Assembly: GCF_018130385.1 (NCBI RefSeq)
Contig: NZ_JAFCLU010000018.1
Span: forward strand, 98,037-162,036
DNA from: Bradyrhizobium sp. AUGA SZCCT0283
Lineage (GTDB): Bacteria > Pseudomonadota > Alphaproteobacteria > Rhizobiales > Xanthobacteraceae
DNA: 64,000 nt
Direction: 5' to 3'
The notes under the pieces were generated by a model. It saw nothing but the letters and a program-made list of their open reading frames with translations. It did no database searches and had not been told where the DNA came from. Below are positions 9,845 to 16,760 of the stretch, piece by piece (position 1 is the stretch's first letter; the number at the start of each line of letters is the position of its first letter). Made by a program: the position numbers and the translations under genes.

Positions 9845-9928
9845 ATGATCGCCCAGCTGGTCGTGCTGTTTCTGATGGTGTTGTTTCCGTCCATCGTCAC
9901 CGTGCCGGCGAAATGGTTCGGTGGCTGA
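9845..9928 (+). pseudogene. Short open frame like the C-terminus of a TRAP large permease
   Basis: An 84-base frame encodes MIAQLVVLFLMVLFPSIVTV followed by PAKWFGG. This hydrophobic end strongly recalls the last helix of DctM-type TRAP transporter permeases. The frame is also open a little upstream (AQISADPF). The rest of the gene is absent, so it is either a relic left by a deletion or a one-helix microprotein. Confidence is low because of its length. Confidence 0.35.
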
Positions 9929-9981
9929 CATGCAGCCGCATCGGCTACACTGTCCCGTCATCATCCCGTGAAAGGCATTTT

Positions 9982-10458
9982 ATGCGCATCATGATCCTTA
10001 ATGGCCCGAACCTGAACATGCTCGGTATCCGCGAGCCGCACATCTACGGCTCGACCACGCTCGACGCCATCAAGGCCTCCTGCGAGGAGTTCGCCGCCTT
10101 CACCGGCACGCACCTGGCGTTTCACCAGTCGAACCACGAGGGCGAGTTGGTCGACCTGATCCAGTCCGCCCGCACCTCGGCGGACGCCCTCATCATCAAC
10201 CCCGCCGCTTACTCCTTCACCTCGATTGCGATGTTCGACGCCATGAAGATTTTTGACGGCCCGATCTACGAGGTGCATATTTCGAACATCCATGCCCGCG
10301 ACGAGTTGCACCGGCATTCGAAGCTTTCGGCTGCTGTGAAGGGCGTGATCGCGGGCCTAGGACCCTACGGCTACATCGTCGCCATGCAGGCCGCACTGCA
10401 GGGCGCCGGCCAATTGCCGGCGTCCCTACCCGCGGCCGTGCGCGTCGGTCCGAAATGA
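9982..10458 (+). CDS. aroQ: Type II 3-dehydroquinate dehydratase (shikimate pathway or quinate use)
   Basis: A 158-residue protein, typical for type II dehydroquinases, which convert 3-dehydroquinate to 3-dehydroshikimate. The family blocks are present: ILNGPNLNMLGIREP with the catalytic Tyr in IYG, QSNHEGELVD, INPAAYSFTS and EVHISNIHARDELHRHS. Some positions differ from the commonest consensus (INPAAYSF instead of INPGAYTH; HRHSKLS instead of RHHSY.S). This suggests a second, divergent copy rather than the housekeeping enzyme, but that is inference. The start at 9982 matches the family N-terminus; the frame itself opens earlier, at 9913. Confidence 0.88.
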   Translation: MRIMILNGPNLNMLGIREPHIYGSTTLDAIKASCEEFAAFTGTHLAFHQSNHEGELVDLIQSARTSADALIINPAAYSFTSIAMFDAMKIFDGPIYEVHISNIHARDELHRHSKLSAAVKGVIAGLGPYGYIVAMQAALQGAGQLPASLPAAVRVGPK

Positions 10459-10473
10459 CGGATGGAGGCTGAC

Positions 10474-11133
10474 ATGCAGGGAGCCGGCTATCTTGCCATC
10501 TGGAGCGATATGACGCCACAGGACGAAACCGACTGGGCGCATTGGATCACGCGCGAACACGCCGCCGAGCGCGTCGGCGTCAACGGATTCCTGGCGTGCC
10601 GCATCTTCCGCGCGCTGGGTGTGTCGGTGAACCGCTACTTCATCCTCTATGAACTCGAGGACGAGCGAGTCGTCGGCGGTCCGGACTATCTGGCGCGGCT
10701 GAACGCGCCGACGCCGTGGTCGCAGCGCATCATGCCCCGGCTCGGCAATTTCGCCCGCGGCGGCGGCCGCATCGCAGCCTCAGCCGGCACCGGCCAGGGC
10801 GGCATCGTCGCTCCCTTGCGCCTCGACGCCGCGCCGTCCTGGAACGCCGCCGCGGTTGTTGCCGAGCTGGCGCGGCTCGACCGGATCATCGCCGCACGCG
10901 TCCTGCTCACCGATACCGCGCAGACCTCGATCAAGACCCGCGAGAAAGGCATGCGAGCCAACGACGGCTCCTTCGCCGCCCTATTACTGATCGAGGGACT
11001 GGACGAAGCCGCGGTCCGTGACGCCCTCCATCATCTGCGCAAGACGCTTCCTGCCGAGGACCACGGCATGATCGATGACCTGCCGCTCTACCGCCTCGCC
11101 TTCAGCCTTCCGAAACGACTTCTGCCGCGTTGA
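10474..11133 (+). CDS. Conserved protein of unknown function, possible dimeric alpha/beta-barrel fold
   Basis: A 219-residue soluble protein just after aroQ and probably co-transcribed with it. An in-frame ATG exists at 10462, but GGAGG at 10464-10468 is spaced about right for the ATG at 10474, which is taken as the start. The sequence begins GAGYLAIWSDMTPQDETDWAHW, continues with a REHAAERVGV block and ends LPLYRLAFSLPKRLLPR. The N-terminal pattern (beta strand, then W...H..RV) recalls EthD/ferredoxin-like alpha/beta-barrel proteins, but I do not recognise a named family. The link to aromatic-acid metabolism rests only on the neighbour. Confidence 0.7.
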   Translation: MQGAGYLAIWSDMTPQDETDWAHWITREHAAERVGVNGFLACRIFRALGVSVNRYFILYELEDERVVGGPDYLARLNAPTPWSQRIMPRLGNFARGGGRIAASAGTGQGGIVAPLRLDAAPSWNAAAVVAELARLDRIIAARVLLTDTAQTSIKTREKGMRANDGSFAALLLIEGLDEAAVRDALHHLRKTLPAEDHGMIDDLPLYRLAFSLPKRLLPR

Positions 11134-11518
11134 TCTACGCCGCGCCGCCTGGAGAGCGCCAAAGCCGTTAGCCAAAAATCGAATTTTTCTTGTAAGCGAT
11201 CTCAATCTGATTTGGGTCGTCCAGCCCTGCCGGTAAAAATATTCCGCTTAACCCGAAGGCCAAATCAGTGCTTTGAATCCGCCCGTCTCACGGCAGATGA
11301 GGGGCGTTGGCCATCGTCACGAACGTGCGGTGAGATGCGATGGACGCAAGAGCTGCGACTGACGTGTGTGGCTCAAGCGTACTGCGAAGTCGTGTGGGCT
11401 ATATTTTGGCATTCGGTGAAACACGGAGAAACTAAGAAAACCCTTTAAAACAAGGCCTTTTTGATTAGGCTTGTTGCGGGCTTCTGGAGGGCCGGGCCCT
11501 AAGCCAAACGCAGGAGCC
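11134..11518. other. Intergenic region before the recombinase relic
   Basis: About 385 bases without a convincing gene. A short self-complementary A/T stretch (AAAAATCGAATTTTT near 11173) is the only structure noticed. I looked for a tRNA gene that could have been an integration site for the recombinase downstream and did not find one. Confidence 0.4.
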
Positions 11519-12904
11519 ATGACCACCACCAGCGTCACCTGCCGAACCTCCGTCTCCGCGGATACAGACCTTCAACGCGCGAAAGGTCGGGTTGTAGCCG
11601 CGGCCACCACCCAAAACTGCAGCACCATTCTCACCAACCGCATCTGCGAGCAGCGCGTCGCCGAACGCACCAAGCGCTACGACCGCAAGTGTCCCGGCCT
11701 CTATGTCAACATCATCCCGGGCTGGCGTCGCGACCCTCTACTTCAAATTCACCGATCCTTCGACCGGCAAGCAGTCCACCGTGCGGCTAGGCGTCTACAA
11801 TCCCGAAACCTTCACCATCGATGACGCCCGCAGCAAGGTATGCGCTCAAGGCCCTCGACCCGGCGACGCTGGTCAAACAACTGCGCCAGACCAAGACCGT
11901 CAAGGCAAAGCAAGGCAAGATCGTTGCAAAGATCATCGAACTGCGCATCGACTGAATGCAGCAGGACGAAGTAAAGGACGACGGCGAGGAGCGTTCCCGG
12001 ATCGAAAGCTGGACCAACGTCGCCAGCCACCTGCGGCGCTTCGTCAAGCCGGGCCTCGGAGCTAAGATTGCGCGCGACGTGACCCGGCAGGACATCGCAC
12101 AACTGTCTAACGACATCCTTGACGGCAAGTATGGCAAGCCATCGGTTTCCAATGCCCGCCACATGCGCCGCGCGGTGTCGGGCCTGTACAGCTGTGCCGG
12201 TGAGGCAGGCCGTGACTACGTTTCCGAAACCTGCCGCCCTTGCTTCAATCTGCCGAAACTTGCCCAAGGAGCACGGGCGCAAGCGGGTGCTGGACGAGAA
12301 CGAGATCAGGACGCTATGGCATGGCCTCCATCGCGAAGATTTGACGTGGCATCGCAAGACCCGGCTGGCGATCAAGTTTGAACTGGTCACCATGCTACGT
12401 TCAGGTGGACTACTGGCCGCACGCCGCGACGAGCTGATAACTTTGGACGGGGATGCACCGCTGTTTCGTGTCCCGGCCAAGCGGGTCAAGAAGCGCCGCG
12501 TGATCGAGCAGCCGCTGTCCTCGCTTGCGGTTGAGATCATCAAGGAGGCGCTGGCCGGCGATGCATAGCGGTTTGTGTTCGAAAGCCCCGTCTATCCGGG
12601 CCTGCCGATCCACCACACGGCGATGGCGACGGCGCTGCGCGGCACCGAGCACGAGAAATACAAGGGCAAGACCAAGACGCCGGGCCTGTGCGAGCTGTTG
12701 AGCCTCAAGGCATTCACGCCGCACGATCTGCGGCGGACTGCTGCGACGGTGGCAGGCGAACTCGGCTACTCGGATGCCGCGATTGCTAAATGCCTCGACC
12801 ACGCCGTGACGAAGGATGAACCAATCGAAGCGCATGCAACAGAAGCGGGCCGTGCTGGATGGTATCGCAGCGGAGCTGCGGCGGATCATCGGTGTAGTCT
12901 GTAG
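11519..12904 (+). pseudogene. Degraded tyrosine recombinase/phage-type integrase
   Basis: Pieces of one integrase lie in order in different frames. They are an N-terminal domain (RVAERTKRYDRKCPGLYV, then LYFKFTDPSTGKQSTVRLG), a core-binding domain (ASHLRRFVKPGLGAKIARDV) and a catalytic domain (NEIRTLWHGL, KRVKKRRVIEQPLS, HDLRRTAATVAGELG). At least three frame changes (near 11730, 11850 and 12220) and an in-frame TAG at about 12566 break it. The box II HxLRR motif survives. The segment that should hold the nucleophilic Tyr is missing: the frame jumps from CLDHAVTKDEPI to KRAVLDGIAAELRRIIG in another frame. It is therefore inactive, and marks an old integration event. Confidence 0.85.
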
Positions 12905-12953
12905 GAGCTGATCTGCGGATGGCCGCCTGATGTCCGGCTGCACATCGCTTGCG

Positions 12954-12987
12954 GCAAGCGCGGTGCCGATGTCCGGCCGGATTCCCC
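12954..12987 (+). repeat. Interspersed ~33-bp repeat, copy 1
   Basis: GCAAGCGCGGTGCCGATGTC followed by CGGCCGGATTCCCC. Related copies lie at 13557-13590 and 14751-14783 on the same strand. It lies in the gap between the recombinase relic and the receiver-domain gene. Origin unknown. Confidence 0.55.
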
Positions 12988-13132
12988 AAAAGTTGAAACT
13001 CACCCGCTGCCGACGGACGCCGCCTTTCCCCGAATGTCCAAAGTTCACTTCTGAACATAGTTTGGAACCAATCTTTCCAGCGTCACTTACCCCGGCGGAG
13101 GACTGCAACGCGGCAGGCAAGGGGAGAGTAAA

Positions 13133-13525
13133 GTGGACGAGGTCGTTAGGATTCTGGTCGTCGAGGACGACCAGCTTATTCAGGCTATGGTCGAAGAGGC
13201 TCTTTCAGAAGGCGGTTTTAAATCCCGTATCACAGCATCTGGTGAGGAAGCGATTACCCTTCTGCGAGGCGATGAATTCCAATATCGGGCGCTCGTGACC
13301 GACATAAATCTGATCGGAAGATTTGACGGTTGGGAAGTTGCCCGCGCTGCTCGGGAGACTGACCCCACAGCTCCGATTATATATATGACCGGCAGTCATG
13401 GCGAGGAATGGGCATCTAAGGGCGTCCCAAACAGTGTTCTACTTGCAAAGCCCTTCGCCCCGGCACAGCTCGTGACTGCCCTTTCCCAGCTCCTTAACGC
13501 GAGCCCACCGATCTCGACCGATTAG
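13133..13525 (+). CDS. Single-domain response regulator (CheY-like receiver)
   Basis: A 130-residue protein consisting of one receiver domain and no output domain. The acidic pocket is VVEDD near residue 11, the phosphoacceptor Asp is in LVTDINL near residue 57, the switch Thr/Ser is in YMTGS and the conserved Lys is in LLAKPF. It should take phosphate from a histidine kinase and signal by protein contact. No kinase lies nearby, so it is an orphan. The GTG start is supported by GGGGAG at 13121, six bases upstream. It sits in accessory DNA between a broken integrase and small-protein genes. Confidence 0.88.
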   Translation: MDEVVRILVVEDDQLIQAMVEEALSEGGFKSRITASGEEAITLLRGDEFQYRALVTDINLIGRFDGWEVARAARETDPTAPIIYMTGSHGEEWASKGVPNSVLLAKPFAPAQLVTALSQLLNASPPISTD

Positions 13526-13556
13526 GGAGTCCGGTTGGCGACGAGCGCCGCCTGCA

Positions 13557-13590
13557 GCAAACGCGGCACGGATGTCCGGCCGGATTTTCC
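13557..13590 (+). repeat. Interspersed ~33-bp repeat, copy 2
   Basis: GCAAACGCGGCACGGATGTC followed by CGGCCGGATTTTCC, matching copy 1 except for a few bases. It lies in the 13526-13829 gap, which otherwise shows nothing recognisable. Confidence 0.55.
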
Positions 13591-13829
13591 AAGTCGGCTT
13601 CCCGACAGATTGCGTTGAGTCAAAGTAGCCCGTGATCCGGTCGCTAAGCTCAAATCAGACATCAGCCGAGCGGCACGGAGGGGTGTCGTTGAGGTTTTTG
13701 CCAGAGGCCCGGATACCCTCGTCCGGGCCTCGCGCGCTGGGTGGAAGCGGGACCCCCGTTTGACGCAGCTCAATGCCGATTCCAGCGAACTCGTCCTAGT
13801 TTTTGAATGTCAGCCTAGCTTTTAGGATG

Positions 13830-14015
13830 AGTTCGATGGGGACGAGGAAAATTCCCCGACGAAAAGAGTCCCGACGACAGGATCCTGGCGGCTCCGGAAG
13901 TGTACCCCAATCGAACAAGGCAAAATCGCGCGTGGAAGAGCGCCAACAGGTCATTGAGGAATACATCGCCTCGCTTCGAGACTTCATGAAGTCGATTTTG
14001 CGCAAACCTAATTAA
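13830..14015 (+). CDS. Small basic protein of unknown function
   Basis: A 61-residue protein starting MSSMGTRKIPRRKESRRQ. It has a basic, disordered N-terminal half and a C-terminal helix (KSRVEERQQVIEEYIASLRD, then a short basic tail). The frame also opens at 13803. The helix-rich end and basic start resemble other small proteins in this strip, but there is no clear ribosome binding site, so it may not be expressed. Confidence 0.4.
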   Translation, partial: SSMGTRKIPRRKESRRQDPGGSGSVPQSNKAKSRVEERQQVIEEYIASLRDFMKSILRKPN

Positions 14016-14242
14016 GTTCCCTTGAGAGTTTTGGGAGCAGGCCCGGAACCATCCATCCGGGGCTCGCGCGTTGCGCCTTTATCCCGGTCATCTTTCGAAC
14101 ATCGAATAATAATTTGCTTGGCGTGGGCCGACTCAGTGCGCGTATCAGTTGGCCCGGCACGGCACCCGCCTTACCAGCCCCCAGCCCCCGGCGGGGCCGT
14201 GCTCTGAGATTCCCGATAGCCTTGGCGGCGCTTGCGCGCTAA

Positions 14243-14482
14243 ATGACAGGCTCAAGGCTTCAGGTTTGTGATGGGGTTGGGGCCATCAAAGATGTGGAAG
14301 CGCAGCTTGAGAAGCTGCGAGTGGATGCCGAGAACTGCGCCCTGATTAGCAGGCTCGCGACCGATCCGAATAAGCAAGAATTGTTCGCTCGGCTAGCCAA
14401 GCACCTTGAGACCTTAGCGTCAGAAGTCGAACGCGCGATTGCGGCAAGCACCAGCAAAGAACAGGGTAACGACCGCGATTAG
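14243..14482 (+). CDS. Small helical protein, copy A1
   Basis: A 79-residue, mostly alpha-helical, charged protein. Residues from about 18 on (KDVEAQLEKLRVDAENCALI, then a SRLATDPNKQELF block) align with the gene at 15188 (KDLRARLDKLLTDAEDCDLI...). The two are paralogues from a local duplication. The start is uncertain: the paralogue begins at the equivalent of residue 17, so the first 16 residues here may not be translated. Each copy is followed by the same ~150-base element with a terminator. Function unknown. Confidence 0.55.
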   Translation: MTGSRLQVCDGVGAIKDVEAQLEKLRVDAENCALISRLATDPNKQELFARLAKHLETLASEVERAIAASTSKEQGNDRD

Positions 14483-14491
14483 GGCCTTTGC

Positions 14492-14643
14492 CATTTTTTC
14501 CCGTAGAAATACGGAGTAGAACAGAATCGGCTTGTGAACCCGGACCGGGCGGATTTTAATCTTAGTGCCCGGGGCATTTCATCACGCGTAATTTCATTAA
14601 CCCGGTAGGACCCCGCTCGGCGGTACCAGCGGGGTTCTATTTT
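14492..14643 (+). ncRNA. Candidate structured RNA, copy 1
   Basis: About 150 bases conserved with 15401-15549. Order: a T-rich lead, a short hairpin CCGTA-GAAA-TACGG at 14501, the constant block CTTGTGAA, a stem CCGGGC...GCCCGG, a constant CGCGTAATTTCA, and a terminator hairpin. In copy 2 the middle stem is GATCAAG...CTTGATC, so pairing is kept while bases differ, which argues for a structured RNA rather than spacer DNA. It could be a small RNA or a long 3' untranslated element of the upstream gene. Confidence 0.5.
14611..14643 (+). terminator. Rho-independent terminator, copy 1
   Basis: Stem CCCCGCT / AGCGGGG around the loop CGGCGGTACC, followed by TTCTATTTT. It ends the candidate RNA element after the first small helical gene. 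Confidence 0.8.
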
Positions 14644-14651
14644 GGCCACCG

Positions 14652-14983
14652 ATGGCGTGGGATCAAGCTTTCTTCGACCCGATCAACCTGCCTGATGGAC
14701 GCAAGCTGCTGAACGCTTGCGAGACGCAGCGACATACAGGTCCATCTCCTGCAAGCGCGGCGCGGATGTGCAGCCGGACTTCCGGTCCGTCAAAATGGGT
14801 GTTCGATGAGTGCAATGGTCCGCGCCGTTCGATGATCCAGTCGTCTTGCCGGGCGGTTCCCTCTCGCCTTTGCTTGGTTCCTCCGTGGTTCTCAACTTTT
14901 CGCAACGTTATTTGCTCTGGCGCAAAGAAGTCCCTTGGCGGGATCGTCGAAAAGGGAATTTGACGCCGATAGGAGGGCAACGC
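14652..14983 (+). pseudogene. Degenerate copies of a small 'LPDGRKL' rhizobial protein
   Basis: The frame at 14652 begins MAWDQAFFDPINLPDGRKLL. As I recall it, the start of a common rhizobial small protein is FDxPI.LPDGRKL.TLRDA..YI. After KLL the similarity continues in another frame (LRDAATY) and then decays. A second, weaker start of the same type (SAPFDDPVVLPGG) occurs at about 14815. I read this as two frameshifted tandem relics. The family assignment is from memory and moderate. Confidence 0.4.
14751..14783 (+). repeat. Interspersed ~33-bp repeat, copy 3
   Basis: GCAAGCGCGGCGCGGATGTG followed by CAGCCGGACTTCC, the third relative of the motif at 12954 and 13557. Here it falls inside the LPDGRKL relic and may have helped disrupt it. 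Confidence 0.5.
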
Positions 14984-14984
14984 C

Positions 14985-15191
14985 ATGCCAAAGAGGCGCC
15001 GCATCAAGCATACTGCGACCCTTGCAGAAAGGTTGGCCGCCGAGGCGGAACGCCTTAGAGAACGGGCCAAGAAAATGCCCCGCGGGGCGCAGCGCGAGGA
15101 GCTACTGCGCAAGGCGCGCCAGACGGATATCGCATCCCACATGAACGAGTTGCTATCATCCTCCCGTCTGCAATCACCGAAGCAGCCATGA
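14985..15191 (+). CDS. Small RRR-start helical protein, copy B1
   Basis: A 68-residue protein starting MPKRRRIKHTATLAERLAAE. A strong ribosome site AGGAGG (14971) precedes the ATG. It aligns with the small gene at 49528 (MPERRRFTQTASLEESLAKE...), including the block [ED].A..LR..A and a late H-M motif (SHM / CHM). The last four bases (ATGA) overlap the start of A2, so the two are translationally coupled. It is predicted to be basic and helical. Function unknown; the coupling suggests the pair works together. Confidence 0.7.
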   Translation: MPKRRRIKHTATLAERLAAEAERLRERAKKMPRGAQREELLRKARQTDIASHMNELLSSSRLQSPKQP

Positions 15192-15370
15192 AAGATTTAC
15201 GGGCAAGGCTCGACAAGCTCCTCACCGACGCCGAGGATTGCGATCTCATCGCCAAGCTGGCGACTAACCCACAGAAGCGCGCGCTGTTTGAAAAGCTAGC
15301 AGCCGATCTTCGATCCTCGGCACGCGACATTGAGATTGTGCTCGCGAGCCAGAAGGAAAGTGGCGACTGA
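15188..15370 (+). CDS. Small helical protein, copy A2
   Basis: A 60-residue helical protein paralogous to A1 at 14243, with the same LATNPQKRALFEKLA / LATDPNKQELFARLA block. Its ATG overlaps the stop of B1 by four bases (ATGA). It is followed by the second copy of the candidate RNA element. The unit 'A gene plus RNA element' therefore occurs twice within about 1.3 kb. Confidence 0.65.
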   Translation: MKDLRARLDKLLTDAEDCDLIAKLATNPQKRALFEKLAADLRSSARDIEIVLASQKESGD

Positions 15371-15400
15371 CTTTTTTGCTTATCACCAAACCTGCCTGCG

Positions 15401-15549
15401 CATTTTTCCCGTAAGAATACGGACGAGGCCAGAATCAGCTTGTGAATCCGGATCAAGAGAACTTCAATCTTGATCAGGGGCAAATTTCATCAGCGCGTAA
15501 TTTCAATAACCCTGTAGAACCCCGCTCGGCAGTACCTAGCGGGGTTCTA
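15401..15549 (+). ncRNA. Candidate structured RNA, copy 2
   Basis: Second copy of the element at 14492. Hairpin CCGTA-AGAA-TACGG, block CTTGTGAATCCGGAT, stem GATCAAG...CTTGATC (compensated relative to copy 1), block CGCGTAATTTCAATAACCC, then the terminator. The outer blocks are more conserved than the middle stem sequence, while the stem pairing is retained. Confidence 0.5.
15520..15549 (+). terminator. Rho-independent terminator, copy 2
   Basis: Stem CCCCGCT / AGCGGGG with the loop CGGCAGTACCT, followed by TTCTACCC, a weaker T tract than copy 1. Confidence 0.7.
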
Positions 15550-15809
15550 CCCTTGATCGGACATTATCCGCAGTACTGGGCCGCTTTTTTGGTTTGGCAA
15601 GTTCGCGACGCCGGGCATGTTCGTTCACGAAAGGTCATTCGATCTTGAGCCACATCAACGCGGCTCCCTCGAACCCTCACAAAAGTACGGCGAACGTCAC
15701 ATGCCGTGATCTCAAGCGCGCTGCTTTCAAAACGTTGTAGCTAAGACGGACGCCGAACTTCCTGGCGGCGTCTGGCTGCGCATCAACTATGGAAAGTAGG
15801 GGCATCAAA

Positions 15810-16156
15810 ATGGAAACCGGAGCATCAGTTATTATAGTCGCTCTTGTGTGGCCGTTTACTTCATCCCCGCGTTGAACGCAGCGGCACGCAAGCACCACAA
15901 CCAAAATGCAATCTTCCTGCTCAACCTGTTTCTCGGCTGGACATTTCTCGGCTGGGTCGCTGCGCTGATTTGGTCAGCGACAGCGATCCCGCAAGAATAT
16001 CAGCAGCTAGCGCAACAAACACAGCAGCCATCTAGAACGACAATTCGACGCCGGGGAATTCGCGAGCCCAACGCACTTGATCGTTGGTTCGGTGAAAAGG
16101 CCCCTTGGGAGGAAGATGGCGAAAGCAAACAGGAGAACAAACATGCGAAAAGTTAA
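15810..16156 (+). pseudogene. Superinfection-immunity-family membrane protein, frameshifted N-terminus
   Basis: The frame from 15848 encodes AVYFIPALNAAARKHHNQNA and then the hallmark LFLGWTFLGWVAALIWSATA. This is the two-helix small membrane fold of the superinfection immunity (T4 Imm-like) family. The natural start METGASVIIVALV begins at 15810 in another frame. Removing one TG from the TGTG at 15847 would join the two frames. Either a dinucleotide slip has broken the gene or translation starts at the GTG at 15846/15848. The C-terminal tail is charged (TTIRRRGIREPNALDRWFGE). The T4 family member blocks DNA entry by related phages; here the role is inferred only from the fold. Confidence 0.6.
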
Positions 16157-16279
16157 AGGCATCCTGATCGATCCGTGCACGTGCACCGTGACCGAAGTTG
16201 AGCACGACGGCGACGACTACAGCACATCTATAAGCTGATCTCGCACGAGACGATGTCGGTGGACACGTTCACCTTGTAG
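16143..16279 (+). pseudogene. Frameshifted small gene
   Basis: The ATG at 16143, overlapping the end of the previous gene by 14 bases, starts MRKVKGILIDPCTCTVTEVE and stops at 16238. A +1 frame just after DGDDY continues sensibly as HIYKLISHETMSVDTFTL to a TAG at 16279. Reading the two together gives an ordinary small protein; as it stands the gene is frameshifted and probably truncated. Family not named. Confidence 0.5.
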
Positions 16280-16669
16280 GCGACAGCTCTTGTCGCAAAA
16301 GACGCTCCCAACCCCCACCGCGATAAGCCAAGATCAACGGCATGGTGCCGTCGCTCCAGATTACGTCAAGCACCCTAAAGCTTCTGAAGTTGCCGTGCCG
16401 CCAAACATTGAGACCGTTGGGCCGCTCATGCGTCGCAAGGGTCCACTCAATTGAGACTTGCTCGGCATGATGTATCAGCACATCCACGCCATCGCAGCTC
16501 TTGCTGGCGATGCCCTTGGCCTCCACCACATCGAGCGCCGCATAGAACCGATAGCCGGCTTCTGCCCTTCGCTTTCGCGTGCAATGCCTTCTGCAGTTTC
16601 TGAACAGTTTTCGGAGTTGATAGGTTGCCCAATTTCCAAATCCCTCACCACTTGTTGAAGGGTGGGCAA
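16269..16669 (-). pseudogene. Hypothetical gene, probably frameshifted
   Basis: Two overlapping minus-strand frames each look protein-like in part. The upstream half reads MPTLQQVVRDLEIGQPINSE (from 16669). The downstream half reads YRFYAALDVVEAKGIASKSC, then VDVLIHHAEQVSIEW, and ends GGGWERLLRQELSPTR. A shift near 16555 would join them. The longer 139-residue frame back to 16688 has an N-terminus derived from the palindromic repeat and is unlikely to be native. No family recognised. Confidence 0.35.
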
Positions 16670-16745
16670 AGCGCAGCGTGCCCATCATTCAGGATCGCGC
16701 TCTCCGAGAAATGGTGGGGCACAGCGCAAACGCCTTTGCCCCCAC
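16661..16745. repeat. REP-like inverted repeat
   Basis: The left arm GTGGGCAAAGCGCAGCGTGCCCAT and the right arm GTGGGGCACAGCGCAAACGCCTTTGCCCCCAC are imperfect reverse complements. They are of the GTGGGCAAAG...TTTGCCCAC kind that recurs between genes in rhizobia. It sits just past the tctA stop codon. Confidence 0.6.
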
Positions 16746-16760
16746 AACCGACATCCGGGA

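Noticed and set aside
11150..11520. A possible tRNA gene as integration site next to the recombinase relic
   Set aside because: No cloverleaf with T-loop GTTCGAnnC and matching acceptor stem could be built by eye.
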